Positions 1 to 5,819 of a DNA stretch of 6,932 nucleotides are shown piece after piece (the first letter of the stretch is position 1; every line of letters begins with the position of its first letter). Position numbers and translations under genes: made by a program. This DNA is from DATKEU01 sp036493295 (GTDB lineage Bacteria > Myxococcota_A > Polyangia > Fen-1088), in contig DASXQB010000317.1 in the NCBI GenBank assembly GCA_036493295.1, positions 1-6,932 on the forward strand. The letters are read 5' to 3'. The notes under the pieces are model-generated. The model was not told the DNA's origin, ran no database searches, and was given only the letters and a program-made list of their open reading frames with translations.

Positions 1-182
1 TGCTGACGAAGGCAACCGGCCATATTCGGGCGACACTTTACGCCCTCAAAGTACGTGGGTAAACGACGGGAGTTTCGGATTTCCCACAAAAAATAGGTCT
101 TGGCAGCGCTGAAGCCAGGCGCGTCAGGCGTTTTACTGGCAAGAATAGGGGCCAAAACTCCCAGAAAGGGTCTTTAGGGCCA
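1..182. other. Lower-GC upstream leader, no convincing gene
   Basis: This stretch is visibly richer in A and T than the rest of the window and probably carries the promoter and leader of the hydrolase gene at 183. One short frame on the + strand is open from the left edge and stops with TAA at 60-62; its last residues read RATLYALKVRG, faintly like the end of a Fis-type helix-turn-helix. Its third codon positions are not GC-biased as in the real genes here, so I do not call it. I see no -35/-10 pair I would defend. The only purine-rich site near the start is AAAGGG at 165-170. Confidence 0.5.
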
Positions 183-1619
183 ATGAACTTCATCTCTTTG
201 CTCCGTCCACGGCAGACGTGCCTGGTCATCAGCGCGGTCGCCTTGCGCTGCTCCGCCACCAGTTGCGCCACCAAGGCCGCGCCCGGACCGAACGCCCCTG
301 CACCGGCCACCATCCCAGTTGCAGCAAGCGGCCAACCCACCGCGCCTGCCGCCACGGTGGCCACCGACCTTCTGGCCGCCGCCGCGGAGAAATTTCTGAC
401 CGCGTTTCGCCTGGGCGACGATGCGGCGGCGTGCAGCCAGTTCGAACCGATCATGGCCAGCAAGATGCCCGCCGCGACGTTGGCCTCCGTTCGGCAGCAG
501 CTGATCCAGACGCGCGGGCCGCTGCGATCATGGAAAGCGGTAGAGACCAAAATTCTGGCGCCGTACGAAGGGCGTTTTTATCGGCTGACGTTTGCTTTCG
601 GATCGGTGATCGGGCGCATCGTCTTCGTGCCGCAGACACAGCAGATCGCCGGGTTGTTCTTCGCGCCCGACAAGATCTTTCACCCACAAGCGCAGCCGGG
701 TGCGGAAGGCGCCATCACCACGCGCGACGTGACCGTCGGACCCAACCTGGGCGCCACCATCACCTGGCCGCAAGCAAGCGGCGGCGATCCGCTGCCCGCC
801 GTGGTGCTGGTCCCGGGCAGCGGCGTCGTCGATCGCGACGAGACCGTGGGCGCCGTGCGCCCGTTTCGCGATCTGGCCGATGGCCTGGCCCGCCACGGAA
901 TCGTCACCATTCGTTACGACAAGCGCACGTTCGCCCGCCCCGAGCTGCTGGCCGGAAATCCGCGCGCCACCGTCGAAGACGAATGCATCCAGGACGCGCT
1001 GGCGGCGATTGCGCTGGTGCGCTGGCAACCACGCGTGGATCCGGCACGCGTGTTCGTCGCCGGACACAGCCTGGGCGCGCTGCTGGCGCCGGAGATCGCC
1101 ACCCGGGCCGGACGCATCGCCGGCGTGATCATGCTGGCCGCTCCCGCCAGACCGGTGCTGGACGAGCTTCTGGATCAGCTGAAACAGGCCGGCGCGCCCG
1201 CAGACAAACTTGCCAAGCTGGAACAGGACCGCAAGACCGCCATCGACGCGCGCACGCCGCCCGAACAAATGATCCAGGGAATGTCCGCGCTGTACTGGAA
1301 AGACGAAGCCGAGCGAACCACCCGCGCCTTCGCCATCGCCCGCGACTTTCCTGGACCGTTGCTGTTTCTGCGCGGTGGCGACGATCGACAGGTGCCAGCG
1401 GCCGATCAAGATCGCTGGCTGCGCGAGCTGCGCGGCCGAGCGGACGTCAGCGCCCAGACCATCCCCGGCCTCTCGCATTTCTTCAACGGCGCTCCCACCG
1501 CCCTGCCGTTGCCGGCGGAAGGCGCCCCGGACGATCCCCGCGCCCGAGTGTCCGACGCGGCCATCGACGCCGTCGCCGCGTTCGTCCGGCGCGGGCCCGG
1601 CCCGGCCGCCGCGCCGTGA
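183..1619 (+). CDS. Exported alpha/beta hydrolase with N-terminal DUF3887-like domain
   Basis: This 478-residue protein is probably a periplasmic or surface serine hydrolase (esterase-like); its substrate cannot be read from sequence. Residues 1-28 look like an export signal (basic RPR, hydrophobic TCLVISAVAL). Cys28 in ATSC could be lipidated, but the lipobox is poor. A Pro/Ala-rich linker runs to about 60. Residues 62-160 resemble the small DUF3887 domain that precedes hydrolases of this type. The hydrolase fold covers about 180-470. It has the PGSG-VVDRDE loop (211-220), RYDKRTF (244-250), the nucleophile elbow GHSLG with Ser296, a probable acid at Asp401 in GGDDRQVP, and His432 in GLSHFF, so the triad looks complete. 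The ATG at 183 is the only good start; its Shine-Dalgarno is weak (AAAGGG, 12 bases upstream). A 147-base gap and a hairpin separate it from the next gene, so it is probably transcribed alone. The fold assignment is firm; the lipoprotein status is not. Confidence 0.9.
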   Translation: MNFISLLRPRQTCLVISAVALRCSATSCATKAAPGPNAPAPATIPVAASGQPTAPAATVATDLLAAAAEKFLTAFRLGDDAAACSQFEPIMASKMPAATLASVRQQLIQTRGPLRSWKAVETKILAPYEGRFYRLTFAFGSVIGRIVFVPQTQQIAGLFFAPDKIFHPQAQPGAEGAITTRDVTVGPNLGATITWPQASGGDPLPAVVLVPGSGVVDRDETVGAVRPFRDLADGLARHGIVTIRYDKRTFARPELLAGNPRATVEDECIQDALAAIALVRWQPRVDPARVFVAGHSLGALLAPEIATRAGRIAGVIMLAAPARPVLDELLDQLKQAGAPADKLAKLEQDRKTAIDARTPPEQMIQGMSALYWKDEAERTTRAFAIARDFPGPLLFLRGGDDRQVPAADQDRWLRELRGRADVSAQTIPGLSHFFNGAPTALPLPAEGAPDDPRARVSDAAIDAVAAFVRRGPGPAAAP

Positions 1620-1651
1620 TGACACAAGGTGGTCCGCGCCCGCGCTGCGAT

Positions 1652-1691
1652 GAAAATCTGAGAAGGGCCGGCCGCAGCGCTTTCAGTTTTC
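1652..1691 (+). terminator. Imperfect hairpin with T-rich descending arm, possible terminator
   Basis: The arm GAAAA-t-CTGA (1652-1661) pairs with TCAG-TTTT-C (1683-1691), leaving one bulged T, and a few further pairs extend inward towards a GC-rich loop containing GGCCGGCC. The descending arm and the bases after it are T-rich (TTTTCTT, 1687-1693). It lies 33 bases past the hydrolase stop and before the next gene. The T run is partly inside the stem, so this is not a textbook intrinsic terminator. Confidence 0.25.
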
Positions 1692-1766
1692 TTACAAGCG
1701 CCCGCTTTACCCCCGTCGTCGCTGACGCCCATCGTTGGCTCGGATCCTGTATTGCTTGGGGCGCCG

Positions 1767-2705
1767 ATGCTGCTTTCCTTTCGCCTGCCCGCGTTGGTTC
1801 TGTCGCTGCTGGGGCTGAGCGCGCCGTTGCAAGCTGCCGCTGCCGCCGCGCCCAGCGACGGTGCTTGCGCCGACGCCACCACGGTTGAACGCCTGCTGAC
1901 CGCCGAGCTGCACGGCGAACCGCTGGGCCCCGACGCTGGCTGGCGGCTGCGTTACCGGGTGGAATCCAGCGACGGCGACGGCGACGGCGGCGCGGTGCGC
2001 GTGAATTTGTTTGGCGACGACGGACGCCTCTACCTGACGCGCGCCCTGGACCATGCCAGCGGCGATTGCCAGACGCTGGCCCAGGCGGCGGCGCTGATCG
2101 TCGAACGGTTCGTCACCGACCTTGACTGGACATCGGGACGGCCGTTGCCGCCGCCCGCGACGATCGCCGTGGCGCTGCCGTCACCCGCGCCGTTGGTGCC
2201 GACGCGGGCATGGCTGACCGCCGGCGCGGGCGTGGCGACACGCAGCCAGCACCTGGCCGCCGGCGCGCTGGGCTTGCGCCTGGAACGAGGGGCGCTGGAC
2301 GGCGCGCTGAGCGCGTTGTTGCCGGCTGCTGGCGAAGCAGAGACGCGACCAGCCGGCGGCAAAGCCACACTGTCGGTGGTCGGCGCCGCGCTGTCCGTCG
2401 GCGGGCGCTGGCAGCCGCACCGCCTGCAACTGCGCGCCGGTCCGATCGCCGTCGTCGACTACGAATGGGCCCGCACCGAAGGCATCACGCTGCAGAAAAG
2501 CAACACGCGCTTCACCCTGGCGGCGGGCGCCGCGGCCGGCGCGTCGTACGCCTTGTCGTCGCGCTGGCGCGTCGGGTTGGATCTGTGGGCCGCAACAGCC
2601 GTGCTGGGAAATCAATTCGTCGTCGAAGGTTGGGGTCCGGTGCTGGCCCCGCCGCGGTTTCAAGCCACCGCGTTGCTGGGCGCCGCCTGCGCGCTGGCGC
2701 CGTGA
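1767..2705 (+). CDS. Exported envelope protein of unknown function, probably barrel-like
   Basis: I cannot assign a named family. From ATG 1767 the protein has 312 residues. A TTG at 1752 would add five residues, but the ATG has GGGG at 1758-1761 five bases upstream and begins a clean signal peptide (LLSFRLPALVLSLLGL, then Ala-rich, ending near residue 28). The N-terminal half carries two cysteines, Cys34 in GACAD and Cys101 in SGDCQTL, possibly a disulfide. The second is followed by an amphipathic stretch (LAQAAALIVERFV, about 104-116). A Pro-rich hinge follows at 126-145. From about 150 to the end, alternating hydrophobic strands separated by Gly/Ala, short turns and aromatic residues suggest a small outer-membrane barrel, though this is inference. 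The layout (a DC-x2-L-x2-A motif, then a barrel-like half) recalls unnamed myxococcal proteins near sigma/FecR pairs; that is recollection and needs a search. It lies 52 bases upstream of the lipoprotein gene and may share its transcript. Confidence 0.82.
   Translation: MLLSFRLPALVLSLLGLSAPLQAAAAAAPSDGACADATTVERLLTAELHGEPLGPDAGWRLRYRVESSDGDGDGGAVRVNLFGDDGRLYLTRALDHASGDCQTLAQAAALIVERFVTDLDWTSGRPLPPPATIAVALPSPAPLVPTRAWLTAGAGVATRSQHLAAGALGLRLERGALDGALSALLPAAGEAETRPAGGKATLSVVGAALSVGGRWQPHRLQLRAGPIAVVDYEWARTEGITLQKSNTRFTLAAGAAAGASYALSSRWRVGLDLWAATAVLGNQFVVEGWGPVLAPPRFQATALLGAACALAP
1971..1988 (+). repeat. GACGGC x3 in-frame hexanucleotide repeat
   Basis: Three perfect copies of GACGGC encode Asp-Gly-Asp-Gly-Asp-Gly inside the unknown exported protein. 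The repeat keeps the reading frame, so copy-number change would only lengthen or shorten an Asp/Gly loop. It is too short to be called a calcium site. Confidence 0.5.
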
Positions 2706-2742
2706 GCAAACAAACGCGCCCTCCGCGCTCTCCAATCAGTTC

Positions 2743-2750
2743 AAGGAGGA
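2743..2750 (+). promoter_or_regulatory. Strong Shine-Dalgarno for the Cys-rich lipoprotein
   Basis: AAGGAGGA is a near-perfect anti-16S match, ending seven bases before ATG 2758. It fixes the lipoprotein start and is the strongest ribosome site upstream of any gene here together with the one at 4211, which suggests high translation of this product. Confidence 0.85.
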
Positions 2751-2757
2751 CGCGCTG

Positions 2758-3579
2758 ATGAAAATGCTTCGACACCTTTTTTTCCCTCACTTCTTGCTGG
2801 CCACGGTCGCCACGCTGGCGGCGGCCGGCTGCGACGACAAAGCTCTTGGTGACGCTAGCCCCGCCCCGGTGACGGCGGGCACGGGTGGCAGCGGCGTCGC
2901 CGGCGCCAGTGGCAGCGGTGGCGCCAGTGGCGCCAGCGGCAGCGGCGGCGCGACAGCCGGTGGCTCGGGCGGCGCCGTCGCCGACGCGGGTGGCGGCGCG
3001 GACGCGCAGACCACCGCCTGCAAGACGTCGTCGGACGTGCTGGTGAATGGGATGCCCACTGGTTTCGCCACCTGCGACAACATCATCCACCGCGTCGCCA
3101 AGGTCACCTGCCCCAACCTGCTGCCGCGCACGCAGATGGCCCACCCGGCTTCGCCCGGCACCGTCGAAAACTGCAAATCCGACGCTGACTGCACGGCCAA
3201 GGCGCATGGCTATTGTGATTACAGCTCGGGATTCACCGGATCGTCGTGGTTTTGCGACTACGGCTGCTTGACCGATCAGGACTGCGGCGCCGGTTTCGTC
3301 TGTCAATGCGGTGATCCCGTCGGGGCCTGCATGCCCACCAACGGCTGCACGTCGGACGCCGATTGCACGCCCGGCAAGTTGTGCGCGGAAGCCAGCGGCG
3401 ACATCAGCCAACCGGGCGGCACCTGCGCCCTGCGCTTGGCCTGCCAGACCAGCAGCGATCAATGTCAAACCCGCGCCGATTGCCCGACGGCGACTGGCGA
3501 TCCCAACATGCAGTACTGCGCCATCGGCAGCACCGGTCGCCGCTGCGCTGTCGTCCCCCAGGACGTCGGTTGCTATTGA
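2758..3579 (+). CDS. Cys-rich lipoprotein with Gly/Ser/Ala linker
   Basis: This 273-residue protein has a lipoprotein signal: MKMLRHLFF, a hydrophobic core, then LAAAGC with Cys25 as the lipidated residue. Asp26 at +2 is the signal known to retain lipoproteins in the inner membrane in E. coli, and reported similarly for Myxococcus. Residues 38-80 are a flexible Gly/Ser/Ala tether. The remainder (88-272) has 22 cysteines, an even number consistent with disulfide pairing outside the cytoplasm. Four units share a C-x5-C spacing with an Asp before the second Cys: C139-KSDAD-C145, C170-LTDQD-C176, C197-TSDAD-C203 and C236-QTRAD-C242. Similar C-x-SDADC units are common in myxobacterial exported proteins of unknown role. 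No catalytic motif is visible, so a binding or sensory role is the more likely guess. The sigma factor gene starts 66 bases downstream on the same strand. Confidence 0.92.
   Translation: MKMLRHLFFPHFLLATVATLAAAGCDDKALGDASPAPVTAGTGGSGVAGASGSGGASGASGSGGATAGGSGGAVADAGGGADAQTTACKTSSDVLVNGMPTGFATCDNIIHRVAKVTCPNLLPRTQMAHPASPGTVENCKSDADCTAKAHGYCDYSSGFTGSSWFCDYGCLTDQDCGAGFVCQCGDPVGACMPTNGCTSDADCTPGKLCAEASGDISQPGGTCALRLACQTSSDQCQTRADCPTATGDPNMQYCAIGSTGRRCAVVPQDVGCY
2878..2976 (+). repeat. Low-complexity Gly/Ser/Ala linker repeat
   Basis: Degenerate short repeats of GGC/GGT, AGC/AGT and GCC codons encode a GSGGASGAS-type tether just after the lipidated N-terminus. The DNA near-repeats (for example GGCAGCGGTGGCGCCAGTGG) are prone to slippage and assembly error, but the frame is intact here. 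Confidence 0.75.
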
Positions 3580-3620
3580 CCGCACCATCACGGCGGCGCG
3601 GACAGGCCGCACCAAACATC

Positions 3621-3638
3621 GGAGGGAGCCCGCGGCTC
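3621..3638 (+). promoter_or_regulatory. Distant Shine-Dalgarno plus hairpin before the sigma factor start
   Basis: GGAGGG (3621-3626) lies about 19 bases before ATG 3646, too far for a normal site. It is followed by a perfect five-pair hairpin, GAGCC-CGC-GGCTC (3626-3638). If it folds in the mRNA, the hairpin would leave about seven bases between its foot and the ATG, bringing the site to working distance. The alternative is that translation starts at GTG 3661, with GAGGG (3648-3652) as its site. Confidence 0.4.
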
Positions 3639-3645
3639 TAACACG

Positions 3646-4227
3646 ATGAGGGCCTTGTCCGTGCACGCTGTAGCATCGACCGACACGCTGATCGCGCGCT
3701 GTATCGACGGCGATCGATCGGCGTGGCGGGAGCTGCACCGCGCGTTGCAGCCGGCCACCTCCGCTTTCCTGCGGCAGATGGGCGTCGCACCGGAAGACAT
3801 CGACGACGCTTGCCAGGACGTGTTCGTGCAGTTGTTCCGGTATCTGCCGCGTTTTGAACGGCGGTCCGAATTGAAGACCTGGGTTTATAGAATCTGCGTC
3901 AGCCAGGCCGCGCGCCTGCGCCGCAAGCACACCGTGCGGCGGACCATCGCCCGCCTGCTGGGGACCGAGCGCGCCGGGGAGCCCGCCGCCGTCGGCACCG
4001 ACTGGACCGGCCTGGAGGCGCGGCGCGAGATGGAAGCCGCCCTTGAAAAAATGAGCCAGCGACAACGACTGGTGTTCGTCCTGTACGAGCTGCACGGTTT
4101 GCCCGGCGAGGAGATCGCGCGCATCGTCGCCTGCCCGCACGCCACCGTGCGCGGACGCCTGCGCGAAGCGCGCACGATCCTGAGCCAGACGCTGGCCGAA
4201 CGCACCGCGAAAGGAGGCGCGCCGTGA
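3646..4227 (+). CDS. ECF-type RNA polymerase sigma factor (sigma-70 family)
   Basis: This 193-residue protein has the two-domain layout of group 4 (ECF) sigma factors and would direct RNA polymerase to a small set of promoters. Sigma region 2 covers about 13-95, with DACQDVFVQLFRYLPRF (54-70) and SELKTWVYRIC (74-84), the latter part of the -10 recognition helix. After a short variable linker (about 100-124), sigma region 4 covers about 126-182 and ends in a helix-turn-helix, LPGEEIARIVACPHATVRG (152-170), for -35 recognition. There is no sigma 1.1 or region 3. ATG 3646 is used here; GTG 3661 is a serious rival, removing only five residues. The stop overlaps the GTG of the next gene by four bases, the usual coupling of a sigma factor with its anti-sigma partner. 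Autoregulation is likely but no promoter motif was recognised. It resembles FecI-type factors by context only. Confidence 0.95.
   Translation: MRALSVHAVASTDTLIARCIDGDRSAWRELHRALQPATSAFLRQMGVAPEDIDDACQDVFVQLFRYLPRFERRSELKTWVYRICVSQAARLRRKHTVRRTIARLLGTERAGEPAAVGTDWTGLEARREMEAALEKMSQRQRLVFVLYELHGLPGEEIARIVACPHATVRGRLREARTILSQTLAERTAKGGAP
4211..4217 (+). promoter_or_regulatory. Shine-Dalgarno deciding the GTG start of the FecR-like gene
   Basis: AAGGAGG sits six bases before GTG 4224, inside the last codons of the sigma factor gene. With the GTGA stop/start overlap (4224-4227) it supports GTG as the true start and coupled translation of the two proteins. Confidence 0.85.
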
Positions 4228-5720
4228 ACGACGACGGTTTTTACGACGACCCAGGCGACGAAGAAGACGAGGCGCGCGCGGCCGTCGCGCACGACGCGAC
4301 CCTGCCTCCGCGCCTGCGCAGTCAGCGTGGCGGCGAAGGCGAGCTGGTGCGCCGGTACCTGCAGCGTATCCACGTCACGTCGGAAGAGCGGGCGTGGCGC
4401 GGCCTGGAATCGGCGCTGGTTGGTGGTGCCCGCGCGCGATCGACGCGACGGCGGCGATGGCGGTTCGGATTGTGGGTGACGGCGAGCGCGGGCGTGGTGG
4501 CGCTGGCCGGCGCGTTGCTGTGGATCAGCCGTGGTGGCGCGCCGCTGGGTTCAGTGGCGGTGGTCGCGCCGCCTGCGCCGACGGTGGCGCGCGCGACGGC
4601 GACGGGGGCCGCGACGGCGCCGGTGATGCCTGCGCCCGACATTGTTGCGCCGATCGCGCCGGCGTCACCGGCCGTCGACGTTGGCCCCCGCACCGTGGTC
4701 ACGGTCGGCGCGCGCCCGCGTGCGCTGGTGGCCGGCCGCTGGCGCTGGGAAAACGAAGCCTCGATCGACGTCGCGCCGGGCGGCGCCGCCCGCGCCGTGT
4801 GGCCGACCGGCAGCGGCCCGACCGTCGCGCTCGGCACCGGACGCGCGTCTTTCGAGGTGGTGCACAAGCCCCGCCCCGCGCCGTTCCGCCTGCACGCCGG
4901 CCCCTACACGTTCACCGTGCTGGGCACCGTCTTCACCGTCGAGCGGCGCCCCACCGAGGTCAGCCTGGCCGTGACCCAAGGCCGCGTCGCCGTCTCACGC
5001 GGTGAGCGCTCGCTGGCGTTGATCACCACCGGCGGCTTCTGGACCGGCACGCTGGTGACCGGGTCGCCCTCCGCCAAGACCAGTACCGCGCCGGCCGCCG
5101 CCCCGAAGAGCGCGGAAGACGACGCGAGCGTCGTTGTTTCGTGCGCCGCGCGCGGCGCCGCCGGACAGACGCCGACCACGCGCCTGGCCTGCTGGCGCGC
5201 CCAGGCCTCCGGCGGCGGCCTGCGCGCCGAGGTCGCCTTGTACAAAGTCGGCACCATCGCCCGCGACGAGCTGCACGAGCCGTCAGAGGCGCTGGCCGCC
5301 TTCGAAGAGCTACGCCACCGCTACCCCGATGGCACCCTGCGGACCGAGGCCGAGCTGTCCATCGTCGGCTTGCTCGCGCGCACCGGCCGCTACGACGAGG
5401 CGCTGACCGAAAGCGCCGCGCTGCTGGAAAAACACGGCGCCAATGAACGCGCGGCGGAATTGCATCTGTTGCGCGGCAACGTCTTTCGCGAAGGGCGTGG
5501 GGATCTCGGACGCGCGGTTGAAGAATATCGGCTGGCGGCGGTGGCAGAGGCCGGACGCCCGGCGACCGTCGACGAGGCGACGTTTCTGTACGCAGTTACG
5601 TTGGAAGCGGCGGGGCGACGACTGGAGGCGGTCGAAGGTTACCGGGCGTATGTCGGGCGAACGCATGCGGCGCATGAAGGCGAAGCGCGGGTGCGGTTGC
5701 AACGACTGACACGGCCATAG
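4224..5720 (+). CDS. FecR-domain transmembrane anti-sigma regulator with TPR-like C-terminus
   Basis: This 498-residue protein is the likely membrane partner of the sigma factor. Residues 1-80 are a cytoplasmic, charged segment with an acidic start (DDPGDEEDE) and no cysteine, so it is not a zinc-type (H-x3-C-x2-C) anti-sigma domain. RRRRWRFG (75-82) precedes one membrane helix (about 82-101), which by the positive-inside rule puts the C-terminus in the periplasm. A Pro/Ala/Val linker follows (111-155). A FecR-like beta domain spans about 160-266, with GRASFEVVHK (206-215) and TFTVLGTVFTVE (229-240). After a second linker, helical TPR-like repeats run from about 333 to 495 (for example EALAAFEELRHRYPDG, YDEALTESAALLEKHG, AVEEYRLAA). 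Cys307 and Cys323 are the only cysteines. FecR proteins usually sense an outer-membrane transducer; the TPR tail here suggests a protein-protein input instead. Sigma-factor binding by the N-terminus is inferred from gene order. Confidence 0.93.
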   Translation: MNDDGFYDDPGDEEDEARAAVAHDATLPPRLRSQRGGEGELVRRYLQRIHVTSEERAWRGLESALVGGARARSTRRRRWRFGLWVTASAGVVALAGALLWISRGGAPLGSVAVVAPPAPTVARATATGAATAPVMPAPDIVAPIAPASPAVDVGPRTVVTVGARPRALVAGRWRWENEASIDVAPGGAARAVWPTGSGPTVALGTGRASFEVVHKPRPAPFRLHAGPYTFTVLGTVFTVERRPTEVSLAVTQGRVAVSRGERSLALITTGGFWTGTLVTGSPSAKTSTAPAAAPKSAEDDASVVVSCAARGAAGQTPTTRLACWRAQASGGGLRAEVALYKVGTIARDELHEPSEALAAFEELRHRYPDGTLRTEAELSIVGLLARTGRYDEALTESAALLEKHGANERAAELHLLRGNVFREGRGDLGRAVEEYRLAAVAEAGRPATVDEATFLYAVTLEAAGRRLEAVEGYRAYVGRTHAAHEGEARVRLQRLTRP

Positions 5721-5780
5721 GCAGGCGCTTCAGAGCAAAGTTGACCTGATCCTGTCCGTCCGACAAAAGACCTGGAACCG

Positions 5781-5805
5781 CAATGGCAAGGTTGTTTGCC
5801 AATTG
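5781..5805. terminator. Inverted repeat in the convergent gap, possible bidirectional terminator
   Basis: CAATGGCAA (5781-5789) pairs with TTGCC-a-ATTG (5796-5805), giving nine base pairs with one bulged A and a six-base loop. It lies in the 99-base gap between two convergent genes, where a shared terminator is expected. No T run follows on either strand, so a Rho-independent role is uncertain. The rest of the gap shows nothing I recognise. Confidence 0.35.
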
Positions 5806-5819
5806 AGCGACGGTGACGA

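Noticed and set aside
3..62. Possible 3' end of an upstream gene ending in RATLYALKVRG
   Set aside because: It is only 19 codons long with weak GC bias at third positions, and the helix-turn-helix resemblance is too short to trust. Sequence to the left would settle it.
528..1625. Long open frame on the - strand antisense to the hydrolase
   Set aside because: The + strand encodes a complete hydrolase with catalytic motifs, and the antisense product has no recognisable motif.
218..1888. Long + strand frame offset from the hydrolase frame
   Set aside because: Its product is Arg-rich and low-complexity, it runs through the intergenic gap into the next gene, and it has no ribosome site.
1971..1988. 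Asp-Gly repeat as a calcium-binding loop
   Set aside because: DGDGDGG is too short and lacks the hydrophobic and Glu positions of an EF-hand or RTX repeat.
2878..2976. GC-rich short repeats as a CRISPR or tandem-repeat array
   Set aside because: The repeats are degenerate, stay in frame and encode a normal lipoprotein tether; there are no unique spacers.
2512..4140. Long open frame on the - strand (over 500 codons) antisense to the lipoprotein and sigma genes
   Set aside because: It is antisense to two well-supported genes. Its translation is Ala/Gly/Arg-rich with no domain or signal, as expected from GC-biased third positions read backwards.
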